A stretch of DNA of 64,000 bases from CAIJMU01 sp035530275 (GTDB lineage: Bacteria > Spirochaetota > Spirochaetia > Treponematales > Rectinemataceae), in contig DATKVC010000009.1 of NCBI GenBank assembly GCA_035530275.1, positions 62,001 through 126,000 of the forward strand. The letters run 5' to 3'. A model generated the notes under the pieces. It was not told the DNA's origin. It worked only from the letters and a program-made list of their open reading frames with translations, and searched no databases. Below, in pieces: positions 1 through 7,695 of this stretch (position 1 is the first letter of the stretch; each line of letters starts with the position of its first letter). A program made the position numbers and the translations under genes.

Positions 1-2
1 TC

Positions 3-296
3 CTCCGCGGCGCCGGGGCGCGGGAAATCCATCTCCGCGTCGCGAGCCCTCCCATCCGTCATCCCTGCTACATGGGCGTCGACATGGGCGATCCGGCCGA
101 ACTCGTGGCCAGGCGACTCGACGCCGGCGGTCTGGCTCGCGAACTGGGGGTCGAAAGTCTCGCCTGGCTCTCCCTCGAAGGCCTGAGAAAGGCCATCGGC
201 GTTCAGGGCCTCTGCGAAGCCTGCTTCAGCGGAAGTTATCCGATACCGATCGACGAAGTCGGGGCCAAGTCCCTCTTCGAAAGGGGTGGCGCATGA
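3..296 (+). CDS. purF: Amidophosphoribosyltransferase, C-terminal part
   Basis: The window opens inside a reading frame whose last 97 codons match the C-terminus of PurF, which transfers glutamine amide nitrogen to PRPP in the first committed step of purine synthesis. Visible are the conserved SPPIRHPCYMGVDM segment and, near the end, the LCEACFSGSYPIP stretch, both typical of the C-terminal phosphoribosyltransferase domain. The N-terminal glutaminase half lies upstream of the window. The TGA stop (294-296) overlaps the ATG of the next gene by four bases, so the two are almost certainly translationally coupled in one purine operon. Confidence 0.9.
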   Translation, partial: LRGAGAREIHLRVASPPIRHPCYMGVDMGDPAELVARRLDAGGLARELGVESLAWLSLEGLRKAIGVQGLCEACFSGSYPIPIDEVGAKSLFERGGA

Positions 297-2593
297 AGGT
301 GCTTGTCGTCGGCTCTGGCGGCCGGGAGTCCGCCCTGGCCCTCTCCCTCGCGCAATCGCCGTCGGTGACGCGGATCATCGCGGCTCCCGGGAATCCCGGC
401 ATCGCGGAGATAGCCGCAATTCATCCCATTCCGGCGGACGCCGTGGAAGACCTCGTCTCGCTCGCGGCGGCCGAAGCCGTCGACCTCGTGGTCGCCGGCC
501 CCGAGGCCGCCCTCGCCGCTGGCCTCGCCGACGCCCTGGCGGCCAAGGGAATCCCCTGTTTCGGTCCCTCGCTCGCGGCGTCGAGGATCGAGAGCTCGAA
601 GGCCTTTTCGAAGACCTTCATGCAAAGGCATGGAATACCCACGGCCCATGCGAAGGTCTTCGGCGACGCAAGGCAGGCCCTGGCCTTCGCCGAGTCGATG
701 AATGACCTGCCTGTCCTGAAGGCCTCGGGGCTCTGCGCGGGCAAGGGCGTCATCCTTCCCGACAGCAGGGGCGAAATGGCTGTCGCAATCGAGCGTCTCC
801 TCGCGATGGGGGGGAGGGGTGGGGAAATCCTCGTCGAGGAGAGGCTTTCCGGCGAGGAAGTCTCCATCCTCGCCTTTTCCGACGGGAACGACTGGACGGT
901 GATGCCCGCGGCTCGCGACCACAAACGATTGAAGGACGGCGATCGCGGGCCGAACACGGGCGGCATGGGTTCCTACGCCCCGGCCCTCTCGATGGCCACC
1001 GCCGAAGAGTTGGCCGAAATCGTCATAGCTCCTGCGATCCGCGGCCTTCGCGAGGAAGGCATCCCCTTCATCGGCGCCCTCTTCGCCGGCCTCATCCTCA
1101 CGAAAGAGGGGCCGAAGGTCCTCGAGTACAACTGTCGCTTCGGGGACCCCGAAACCCAGTCGATCCTCCCCCTCCTCGAATCCGATCTCGGCGAGCTACT
1201 CCTCGCCTGCGCGACGGGGAGGCTACGCGAAACGCGGGCTCGCTGGCGAGAGGGTTTCGCCGCCTCCATAGTCCTCGCCGCCGAAGGCTATCCCGAGGCG
1301 CCGAAGTCGGGAGGGAGGATCATCCTCCCCGAGACGACCCCTTCCGAAAGTTGGATCCTCCACGCGGGCACGCGACGCGTAGGCGATGACCTCGTCGCCT
1401 CGGGAGGAAGGGTCCTCGACGCCGTGGCGCGAGGCGGAACGCTCGACGAGGCCCTGGGGCGAGCCGCGCGGCTCATCGAATCGGTACGACTCGAGGGCTC
1501 GCACTATCGAAGGGACATCGGCTCGCGCGGCCCGCTCGACGGGGCGGCTCGCGCCTCCCTCGCGGGAGGGCGGAGCCCCTCCGCCTACGCGCAGGCCGGC
1601 GTCGACATCGACGCGGGCAACCGGGCCGTGGAGCTCATGAAGGGGGCCGTCCGTTCCACCTACGGCAAGAAGGTGCTAGCCGGTATTGGTTCCTTCGGCG
1701 GGATGTACGACGCCGGAGCCCTCAAGGCGATGGCCCACCCCGTCCTCGTGTCCTCGACGGACGGAGTCGGCACCAAGACGAGCCTCGGCCTTTCACTCGG
1801 AAGGCCGGCCGGTCTCGGCGAGGACATGGTCAACCATTCCATCGACGACATCCTCGTCCAAGGGGCCCGACCACTATTCTTCCTCGACTATGTCGCCGCC
1901 TCAAGGCTCGTGCCCGAAACGGTGGCCGAGATCGTGGGCGGGATGGCGAAGGCCTGCAGGGAAGCGGGCTGCGCCCTCATCGGCGGCGAGACCGCCGAGA
2001 TGCCGGGCACCTACCGCGAGGGGGAGCTGGACATCGCCGGCACGATCGTCGGCATCCTCGAACGCGAAAAGGCCCTTCCAAGGCCGAACCTCGCGGCGGG
2101 AGATCTCCTCGTCGGTCTCGCCTCCTCGGGCCTTCATACCAACGGTTATTCCCTCGCCCGCTGTGCCTTCGCCGGAGTCGATCTCGAGGCCCTTCATCCC
2201 CTCCTCGGCGAAAGCCCCGCCGACGCCCTCCTCAGGCCCCATCGCTCGTACCTGCCCCTCCTCAATGCGGCCCTCGATGCGGAACCCTCGCCCGTCAAGG
2301 CCCTTGCGCACATCACCGGAGGCGGATTCGTCGAGAACATTCCCCGCGTGCTTCCGAGCGGCCTCGACGCCGTCATACGGCGCGGGTCATGGAAGGTGCC
2401 GCCGATCTTCGAGCTTATCGGGCAGCTCTCGGGGGCGGGCGAGGAGGAGATGGCGAGGGTCTTCAACCTCGGCATAGGCATGGTCGCCGTCGTCGCGCCG
2501 GGGGACCTGGCCCGCTTCCGCGAACTCGTGCCCGAGGAAGTCTTCGTGATCGGCAGCCTCGAAGCCGGTTCAGGGAAGACACAATTACGATGA
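293..2593 (+). CDS. purD/purM: PurD-PurM fusion: GAR synthetase plus AIR synthase
   Basis: A 766-residue protein joins two purine enzymes. Residues 1-410 are phosphoribosylamine-glycine ligase: Rossmann start MKVLVVGSGGRESALA, an ATP-grasp domain at about 100-310, and the metal/ATP motif EYNCRFGDPETQ near 280. A linker of about 20 residues follows, then a complete AIR synthase from about 431 to 766 with the SSTDGVGTKTSLGL motif near 490 and the ETAEMPGTY motif. Steps 2 and 5 of the pathway are thus in one chain, while PurN, step 3, is the next gene. The frame is continuous and both halves look full length. Separate purD and purM are the usual bacterial state; a PurD-PurM fusion is known from fungi (Ade5,7) and within the animal GART protein. 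Both ends overlap neighbours as ATGA. Confidence 0.95.
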   Translation: MKVLVVGSGGRESALALSLAQSPSVTRIIAAPGNPGIAEIAAIHPIPADAVEDLVSLAAAEAVDLVVAGPEAALAAGLADALAAKGIPCFGPSLAASRIESSKAFSKTFMQRHGIPTAHAKVFGDARQALAFAESMNDLPVLKASGLCAGKGVILPDSRGEMAVAIERLLAMGGRGGEILVEERLSGEEVSILAFSDGNDWTVMPAARDHKRLKDGDRGPNTGGMGSYAPALSMATAEELAEIVIAPAIRGLREEGIPFIGALFAGLILTKEGPKVLEYNCRFGDPETQSILPLLESDLGELLLACATGRLRETRARWREGFAASIVLAAEGYPEAPKSGGRIILPETTPSESWILHAGTRRVGDDLVASGGRVLDAVARGGTLDEALGRAARLIESVRLEGSHYRRDIGSRGPLDGAARASLAGGRSPSAYAQAGVDIDAGNRAVELMKGAVRSTYGKKVLAGIGSFGGMYDAGALKAMAHPVLVSSTDGVGTKTSLGLSLGRPAGLGEDMVNHSIDDILVQGARPLFFLDYVAASRLVPETVAEIVGGMAKACREAGCALIGGETAEMPGTYREGELDIAGTIVGILEREKALPRPNLAAGDLLVGLASSGLHTNGYSLARCAFAGVDLEALHPLLGESPADALLRPHRSYLPLLNAALDAEPSPVKALAHITGGGFVENIPRVLPSGLDAVIRRGSWKVPPIFELIGQLSGAGEEEMARVFNLGIGMVAVVAPGDLARFRELVPEEVFVIGSLEAGSGKTQLR

Positions 2594-3243
2594 AGTCATC
2601 CGAAGGCCTTCCTCGGGTCCTCGTCCTCGCCTCGGGGCGGGGCAGCAATTTCGAGGCCCTCGCCAAGGCCGCCGCCCGAGGCGAGGCGCCTATCGACCTG
2701 GTCGGACTCGTGGGCGACCGGCCTTCAGCCGCCTGTTTCGATCGGGCGCGGGTCTTGGGAATAAGGGTCTTGCCTCTCCCCGCCGAGGGCAGGAAGAGGC
2801 GCGAGTACGACGCACTTCTCGCCGAAGCGGTCGCGGCCTTCGAGCCCGATTGGATCCTCCTCCTCGGCTGGATGAGAATCCTTTCCGATGCCTTTCTCGG
2901 GCGCTTTCCCGGCAGGGTGATCAACCTCCACCCCGCCTTGCCCGGGCGCTTCCCCGGCGTCGACGCGATCCGGCGCGCCTGGGAAGCCGCGCGGGCGGGA
3001 GAGGGAGAGGTCACGGGCGCCATGCTCCATTTCGTGCCCGACGAGGGCGTGGACAGCGGGCCAGCGATAATCGTAGTCGAATTGAGGATAGGCCGGGACG
3101 AATCGCTCGAATCGCTCGAGTCGAGGATGCATGAACTCGAACACGAGCTGGTCGTCGAGCTCGCGAAACGGCTCCGGAAGGACAGCATAGCCGATAGATC
3201 GGCGACGACCGATCCCGAACCACCACAGGGGGAAAGCAAATGA
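2590..3243 (+). CDS. purN: Phosphoribosylglycinamide formyltransferase
   Basis: This 217-residue protein formylates GAR with 10-formyl-THF in step 3 of purine synthesis. It opens with the family motif LVLASGRGSNFEAL. The folate-site segment reads LLGWMRILSDAFLGRFPGR and is followed by INLHPALPGRFPG. The catalytic set Asn-His-Asp is represented by N and H in INLHPALPG and D in the later VPDEGVDSGP segment, which ends the usual catalytic core. The start ATG overlaps the purDM stop (ATGA). An in-frame open stretch extends upstream inside purDM but has no PurN-like sequence, so I use the overlapping ATG. The C-terminal 20 residues are poorly conserved and hydrophilic. Confidence 0.93.
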   Translation: MKSSEGLPRVLVLASGRGSNFEALAKAAARGEAPIDLVGLVGDRPSAACFDRARVLGIRVLPLPAEGRKRREYDALLAEAVAAFEPDWILLLGWMRILSDAFLGRFPGRVINLHPALPGRFPGVDAIRRAWEAARAGEGEVTGAMLHFVPDEGVDSGPAIIVVELRIGRDESLESLESRMHELEHELVVELAKRLRKDSIADRSATTDPEPPQGESK

Positions 3244-4757
3244 GACTGGCGCTCGCATCGGTGCACGACAAGACGGGGCTCGAGGCCTTCGCGAAACGGA
3301 TCTCCGCCGCGGGATTCCGATTCCTGGCCACGGGGGGCACGGCCGTCGCCCTCCGCAAGGCGGGGATCGAGGTCCTCGACGTGGCGAGTTATACGAAATC
3401 GGAAGAGATGCTGGGCGGCAGGGTGAAGACCCTCCATCCCGCAATCCACGGCGGCATCCTCGCCCGCGGCGAAGGCGCGGATTTCGCCGAGCTCGAGGCC
3501 CGCGGCTACGGCCCCATCGATCTCGTCGTCGTCAACCTCTATCCCTTCGAGAAGGTCTTGGGGCGCGGCGACGCGACCGAGGCGGAGCTCGTCGAGGAGA
3601 TCGACATCGGCGGCGTCGCCCTGACGCGCGCGGCCGCGAAGAATTTCGCGAGGGTGACCCTCGCCTGCGATCCTTCCGACTATGACGGAATCGCCTCCGC
3701 CTTCGAGTCGGGCGGACCCGACACTGAGACGAGGAAGGGCCTCGCGTTAAAAGGCTTCGAGCGGACGGCCGCCTATGATGCGGCCATTTCGCGCTGGTTC
3801 GCGGGCCTTTCAAGCGAGCCCGAAGCCTCCTTCGCGCCGCCCGGGACGAGGGAACGCGAGCTGCGCTACGGGGAGAACCCTCATCAATCCGCCGAGTACC
3901 GGAGCGCCCTGCCCGGCACGGGGCCCCTCGGCGGCCGGCTGCTCCAGGGCAAGGAGCTGTCCTACAACAACATTCTCGACCTGGACGCGGCGATCCGTTC
4001 GGTCTCCTCCTTCGAGGAGACTGCCTGCACCATCGTCAAACACCTGTCGCCCTGCGGCGTGGCCCTCGGATCGGACGCGGCCGATGCCTATGCGAAGGCC
4101 CTCGCGGCCGATCCCGTCTCGGCCTACGGCGGCGTGGTGGCCTTCAACCGGCCCCTCGACGCGAAGGCCGCGGCGCTGATGAAGGAACTCTTTCTCGAGT
4201 GCGTCGCCGCCCCGGCCTTCAGCGAAGAAGCCCTGGCCTTGCTCAGGACCAAGAAGAACCTCCGCCTCCTCGCCGCCGATCCGGCTCGCGCCCTCGATCC
4301 CCTGCGGGAAATCCGGAGCGTCACAGGAGGATGGCTCGTCCAGGATCGCGATCTGGGAGATCCCGCGGCAAGCGAATGGAAGGTCGCATCGAAGAGGCAG
4401 CCGACGGGTGCAGAACTCGAGGCTCTTCGCTTCGCCTGGAAGGTCGTGAAGGACGTTCGATCGAACGCCATAGTCCTGGCCGGCCCGGGGGAGAGCTACG
4501 GCATTGGCGGGGGCCAGACGAATCGGGTCGACGCCGCTCGCCAGGCGGTGGAGAGGGCGGGAGAGAGGGCCAAGGGCTCCGTCATGGCTTCGGATGCCTT
4601 CTTTCCCTTCCCCGACTCCATCGAAGTTGCGGCCAAGGCCGGGGTGACGGCCGTCGTCCACCCCGGCGGCTCGATCAGGGACGCGGAAACCCTCGCCGCC
4701 GCGGACGCGGCCGGCATGGCCGTGCTCTACACGGGCGTCAGGCATTTCAGGCATTGA
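3240..4757 (+). CDS. purH: Bifunctional AICAR transformylase / IMP cyclohydrolase
   Basis: A 505-residue PurH carries out the last two steps to IMP. The N-terminal cyclohydrolase domain (about 1-190) has the MGS-like fold markers SVHDKTGLEAFA, FLATGGTAVAL and GGRVKTLHPAIHGGIL. The C-terminal transformylase domain follows, with LRYGENPHQSAEYR, the catalytic Lys-His pair in IVKHLSPCGVA, and the late motif HPGGSIRDAE. Length is normal for the family. It overlaps purN by four bases upstream, and its stop touches the first possible ATG of guaB, continuing the tight operon. Confidence 0.96.
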   Translation: MRLALASVHDKTGLEAFAKRISAAGFRFLATGGTAVALRKAGIEVLDVASYTKSEEMLGGRVKTLHPAIHGGILARGEGADFAELEARGYGPIDLVVVNLYPFEKVLGRGDATEAELVEEIDIGGVALTRAAAKNFARVTLACDPSDYDGIASAFESGGPDTETRKGLALKGFERTAAYDAAISRWFAGLSSEPEASFAPPGTRERELRYGENPHQSAEYRSALPGTGPLGGRLLQGKELSYNNILDLDAAIRSVSSFEETACTIVKHLSPCGVALGSDAADAYAKALAADPVSAYGGVVAFNRPLDAKAAALMKELFLECVAAPAFSEEALALLRTKKNLRLLAADPARALDPLREIRSVTGGWLVQDRDLGDPAASEWKVASKRQPTGAELEALRFAWKVVKDVRSNAIVLAGPGESYGIGGGQTNRVDAARQAVERAGERAKGSVMASDAFFPFPDSIEVAAKAGVTAVVHPGGSIRDAETLAAADAAGMAVLYTGVRHFRH

Positions 4758-4777
4758 TGAGTATCCAGGGAGATAGC

Positions 4778-6277
4778 ATGCGAAACGACCACTTGTTCAT
4801 GTCGGGCCCGGCCCTGACCTTCGACGACCTCCTCGTCGTTCCGGGTTACAGCGAAGTCCTTCCCTCGGACGTCGACATCGGCGCGACCCTCGTGCCGGGC
4901 ATCAGGCTCAATGCGCCCCTACTCTCGGCCGCGATGGACACCGTGAGCGAGAACCGCCTCGCCATAGCCCTCGCGCGGATGGGTGGCATAGGCATAATTC
5001 ATAGGAATATGAGCCCCGAGGCCCAGGCTGAGGAGCTCCGCAAGGTCAAGCGCTCGGAGTCGGGCATGATAGCCGATCCCGTGTTCCTGCCCGTCACGGC
5101 GAGCCTTTCCGACGCCGAAAAGGTCATGGAAACCTGGCGCGTGTCGGGCGTGCCGATCGTCGAGGAATCGAGCGGCAAACTGGTCGGCATCATCACCAAT
5201 AGGGATAGACGCTTTTGCCGACCCGAGGACGGCAAGCGACCCGTCACCGATTTCATGACCTCGAAGGGCCTCGTCACCGCGCCCGAGGGCACGGGCATAG
5301 AGGAGGCCATCGCGATCCTCGCCCGCCACCGCATCGAAAAACTTCCCATCGTCGACGGGGAGGGGAGGCTCCGCGGTCTCATCACGGTGAAGGATATCCA
5401 GAAGAAGCGCGATTACCCCAACGCGGCCGTGGACTCGAGGGGGCGCCTCCTCGCCGGGGCGGCCGTCGGCGTTGGCCCCGATGTCGAGGAGCGCGTCGAA
5501 AGGCTCGTCGCGGCCGGCGCCGACGTCATCGTCGTCGACACGGCCCATGGCCACACCAAGGGCGTCATCGGCGCGATCAAGAGGATCAAGTCGGTCGCGA
5601 AGGATATGCCGGTCATCGGAGGCAATGTCGTCACCGAGGAGGGCACGATCGCTCTGATCGAGGCGGGCGCGAACGCCGTGAAGGTCGGCGTCGGGGCGGG
5701 CTCCATTTGCACGACGAGGATCGTGTCGGGCGCGGGCATGCCCCAGATGAGCGCCATCTGGGCCTGCGCCCGCGAGGCGAAAAAGCGCGGCATTCCGGTC
5801 ATCGCCGACGGCGGGATCAAGTACTCGGGAGACATCGTGAAGGCCATCGTCGCCGGAGCCGAGACCGTCATGCTCGGGAGCCTCTTCGCAGGCCTCGAGG
5901 AGAGCCCTGGCGAATTGGTGCTATATGAAGGCAGGCAGTACAAGAGCTACCGGGGCATGGGCTCCCTCGGGGCCCTCCAAGGCTATGGCCGCGACCGCTA
6001 CGGAAGCGGTCAGGACGCCGCCTCGGGGCAGGGCAGCAGGAAGCTCGTCCCCGAAGGCGTCGAGGGCATGGTGCCTTACCGCGGCACCCTGCCGGAGTAC
6101 GTCAGCCAGCTCCTCGGCGGCCTCCGCTCGGGCATGGGCTACGCCGGGGCCGCGAGCCTCGCCGACCTCCGCGAACGGACCGGCCTCGTTCGCATAACTT
6201 CCTCCGGCCTCGCCGAAAGCCACCCCCACAGCATCACGATCACGCGGGAAGCGCCTAATTATCAACGAGGAGAATAG
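4778..6277 (+). CDS. guaB: IMP dehydrogenase
   Basis: This 499-residue enzyme oxidises IMP to XMP, committing the pathway to GTP. The TIM barrel is interrupted by two CBS domains at about 98-147 and 155-210. The catalytic loop GVGAGSICTTR places the active-site Cys at 311, followed by the MGSLGAL segment and a flap containing YGRDRYG. I choose the ATG at 4778 because AGGGAG lies 5-6 bases upstream; an alternative ATG at 4757 overlaps the purH stop and would add seven residues. It is the last gene of the purine operon, placing IMP synthesis and its conversion toward GMP under one transcript. The CDS ends 12 bases before the first of several hairpins. Confidence 0.96.
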   Translation: MRNDHLFMSGPALTFDDLLVVPGYSEVLPSDVDIGATLVPGIRLNAPLLSAAMDTVSENRLAIALARMGGIGIIHRNMSPEAQAEELRKVKRSESGMIADPVFLPVTASLSDAEKVMETWRVSGVPIVEESSGKLVGIITNRDRRFCRPEDGKRPVTDFMTSKGLVTAPEGTGIEEAIAILARHRIEKLPIVDGEGRLRGLITVKDIQKKRDYPNAAVDSRGRLLAGAAVGVGPDVEERVERLVAAGADVIVVDTAHGHTKGVIGAIKRIKSVAKDMPVIGGNVVTEEGTIALIEAGANAVKVGVGAGSICTTRIVSGAGMPQMSAIWACAREAKKRGIPVIADGGIKYSGDIVKAIVAGAETVMLGSLFAGLEESPGELVLYEGRQYKSYRGMGSLGALQGYGRDRYGSGQDAASGQGSRKLVPEGVEGMVPYRGTLPEYVSQLLGGLRSGMGYAGAASLADLRERTGLVRITSSGLAESHPHSITITREAPNYQRGE

Positions 6278-6289
6278 GTGCTTCCCGCC

Positions 6290-6317
6290 AGAGCGGAATC
6301 CAGACGGATTCCGCTCT
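6290..6317. terminator. Perfect 12-bp hairpin after guaB
   Basis: Arms 6290-6301 and 6306-6317 are perfectly complementary (AGAGCGGAATCC and its reverse complement) around a 4-base loop AGAC. It starts 12 bases after the guaB stop. No T-run follows, so it may be an RNA 3'-end stabiliser or a weak terminator acting with the hairpins just downstream. Confidence 0.6.
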
Positions 6318-6330
6318 GCTACAGAAGCGC

Positions 6331-6352
6331 GACGATCGCGCATGCGATCGTC
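6331..6352. other. 9-bp inverted repeat in the guaB/adh convergent gap
   Basis: GACGATCGC (6331-6339) pairs with GCGATCGTC (6344-6352) around the loop GCAT. It is the second of three inverted repeats packed into the 137 bp between the convergent guaB and alcohol dehydrogenase genes. Its function is unknown; a role in RNA 3'-end formation is likely given the position. Confidence 0.5.
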
Positions 6353-6353
6353 A

Positions 6354-6391
6354 CGCGAATAGGCCGCCGAAACCGAGGCGGCCTATTCGCG
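6354..6391. terminator. 15-bp hairpin between convergent guaB and adh
   Basis: Arms 6354-6368 and 6377-6391 are perfectly complementary over 15 bases with an 8-base loop. No T-run follows on either strand, so intrinsic termination is not certain. The downstream arm is duplicated 32 bases further on, giving an alternative pairing. Confidence 0.55.
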
Positions 6392-6426
6392 AAGGCTGCC
6401 GAAACCGAGGCGGCCTATTCGCGAAG
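6366..6426. repeat. 29-bp tandem direct repeat with 3-bp gap
   Basis: Bases 6366-6394 recur exactly at 6398-6426, a period of 32. The unit contains the 3' arm of the preceding hairpin. The second copy contains the last codons and TAG stop of the alcohol dehydrogenase on the minus strand, so the gene's 3' end appears to have been duplicated locally. Confidence 0.85.
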
Positions 6427-7590
6427 TGCCAGTTGGTAGATCTTCGTCGCCTCGTCTTTTCCGATCTTCACGAAATTGCCCACCTGCTTCGTGCCCTTGG
6501 CGCTAAGCTTGTCGGCCATTTCGGCGATCCTGTCATCTTTCACGCCGAGGCCCGAGAGTCGCACGGAGAGTCCGAGGGAGCGCCAGAAATTCTCGAGGGC
6601 TTCGATGCCCCGATGCGTCGCTCGCTCGATGTCGCGGGGAACGATCTCGATGCCCCAGACGCGGTTGGCGATTTGGGCGAAGCGGGCGGGGTCCTGTTTG
6701 AACGTGAAGCGCATCCAGGAGGGGAAGAGGGCCGCGAGGCCGGCTCCGTGGGCCACGCCGTAGATGGCGGAAACCTCGTGCTCGAGATCGTGGGTGGCCC
6801 AGTCTCCGACCCGCCCCGTATCGAGGAGGTTGTTGTGGGCGATGGTGCCCGCCCACATGAGCTCGGCCCAGGCGTCATAGTCATTGCGTTTTGCCAACAC
6901 CCGAGGCGCGGCGTCGATGACCGTGCGGAGAGTCGCCTCGATGAGGCGGTCGGTGAGTTCGACGGGTTTCGAGTTGGTGAAGTAGCGTTCGAGGAGATGG
7001 GCCATGATGTCGGCCGAGCCGTTGGCGATCTGATCGGTGGGCAGGGTGAAGGCGAGCTCGGGATTGAGTATGGAAAAACGCGGATAGATCAGCTCGGAAT
7101 TGAAGCCTCGTTTGAGGAGGCCCTCTTCCTTCGTGATCACGCTCGCCGTGCTCGCCTCGCTCCCCGCGGCGGGGATGGTGAGGATGGTGCCGACGGGGAG
7201 GGCTTCCTTGGGTTCGGCGGTTCCGGCGAAGAAATCCCAGACATCACCCGAATAGGGGACGCCGAGGGCGATGGCCTTGGAGGAATCGATCGCGCTCCCT
7301 CCGCCGACGGCGAGCACGAGACCGACCTTCTCCTTGCGGCAAAGGGCTATGCCTTCCTTGACGAGGCCGAGGCGGGGGTTCGGCGCGACGCCGCCGAGTT
7401 CGACGTAGTCGACGCCGGCGGCCTTGAGCGAGGCGACGACCCTGTCGTAGAGGCCCGTTCGCTTGATGCTCCCCCCGCCATAATGCAAGAGGACCTTGGT
7501 GGTAAGGGCGCGAGCTTCCTCGCCCACCTTGGCTTCCATTCCCCTTCCGAAAAGTATCTTGGTCGGATTCCTGAATACGAAATTGTCCAT
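6415..7590 (-). CDS. Iron-containing alcohol dehydrogenase (BdhA-like)
   Basis: A 391-residue group III alcohol dehydrogenase, closest in style to NADPH-dependent butanol dehydrogenases, interconverting an aldehyde and a primary alcohol. It begins with the family pattern DNFVFRNPTKILFGRG, carries the cofactor glycine motif AVGGGSAIDSSKA at about 95-107, and has the metal-binding region GSADIMAHLLE followed by THDLEHEVSAIYGVAHGAG. The start at 7590 has AGGAGG five bases upstream; the frame stays open further upstream without homology. It is divergent from the sensor kinase gene and convergent with guaB. The substrate cannot be told from sequence. The last three codons and stop lie inside a 29-bp direct repeat. 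Confidence 0.92.
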   Translation of the reverse strand: MDNFVFRNPTKILFGRGMEAKVGEEARALTTKVLLHYGGGSIKRTGLYDRVVASLKAAGVDYVELGGVAPNPRLGLVKEGIALCRKEKVGLVLAVGGGSAIDSSKAIALGVPYSGDVWDFFAGTAEPKEALPVGTILTIPAAGSEASTASVITKEEGLLKRGFNSELIYPRFSILNPELAFTLPTDQIANGSADIMAHLLERYFTNSKPVELTDRLIEATLRTVIDAAPRVLAKRNDYDAWAELMWAGTIAHNNLLDTGRVGDWATHDLEHEVSAIYGVAHGAGLAALFPSWMRFTFKQDPARFAQIANRVWGIEIVPRDIERATHRGIEALENFWRSLGLSVRLSGLGVKDDRIAEMADKLSAKGTKQVGNFVKIGKDEATKIYQLALRE

Positions 7591-7622
7591 TCGCCGTCCT
7601 CCTTGCGCCAGAGCGTTACACA

Positions 7623-7652
7623 AATATACAGCGCGAGCCGGTTCTTCGTCAT
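7623..7652 (-). promoter_or_regulatory. Probable promoter of the alcohol dehydrogenase gene
   Basis: On the minus strand ATGACG (7647-7652) and TATATT (7623-7628) are 18 bases apart, about 35 bases upstream of the dehydrogenase start. The -10 is good and the -35 is only partly consensus. Confidence 0.4.
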
Positions 7653-7695
7653 TCTCTCGCTTGACGATTCGTGTCCGCCGGGCGAAGCTTGGCCG

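Noticed and set aside
6433..7695. Upstream extension of the sensor kinase frame across the alcohol dehydrogenase
   Set aside because: The extension is antisense to a strongly conserved enzyme and shows no homology of its own; the kinase starts at 7696.
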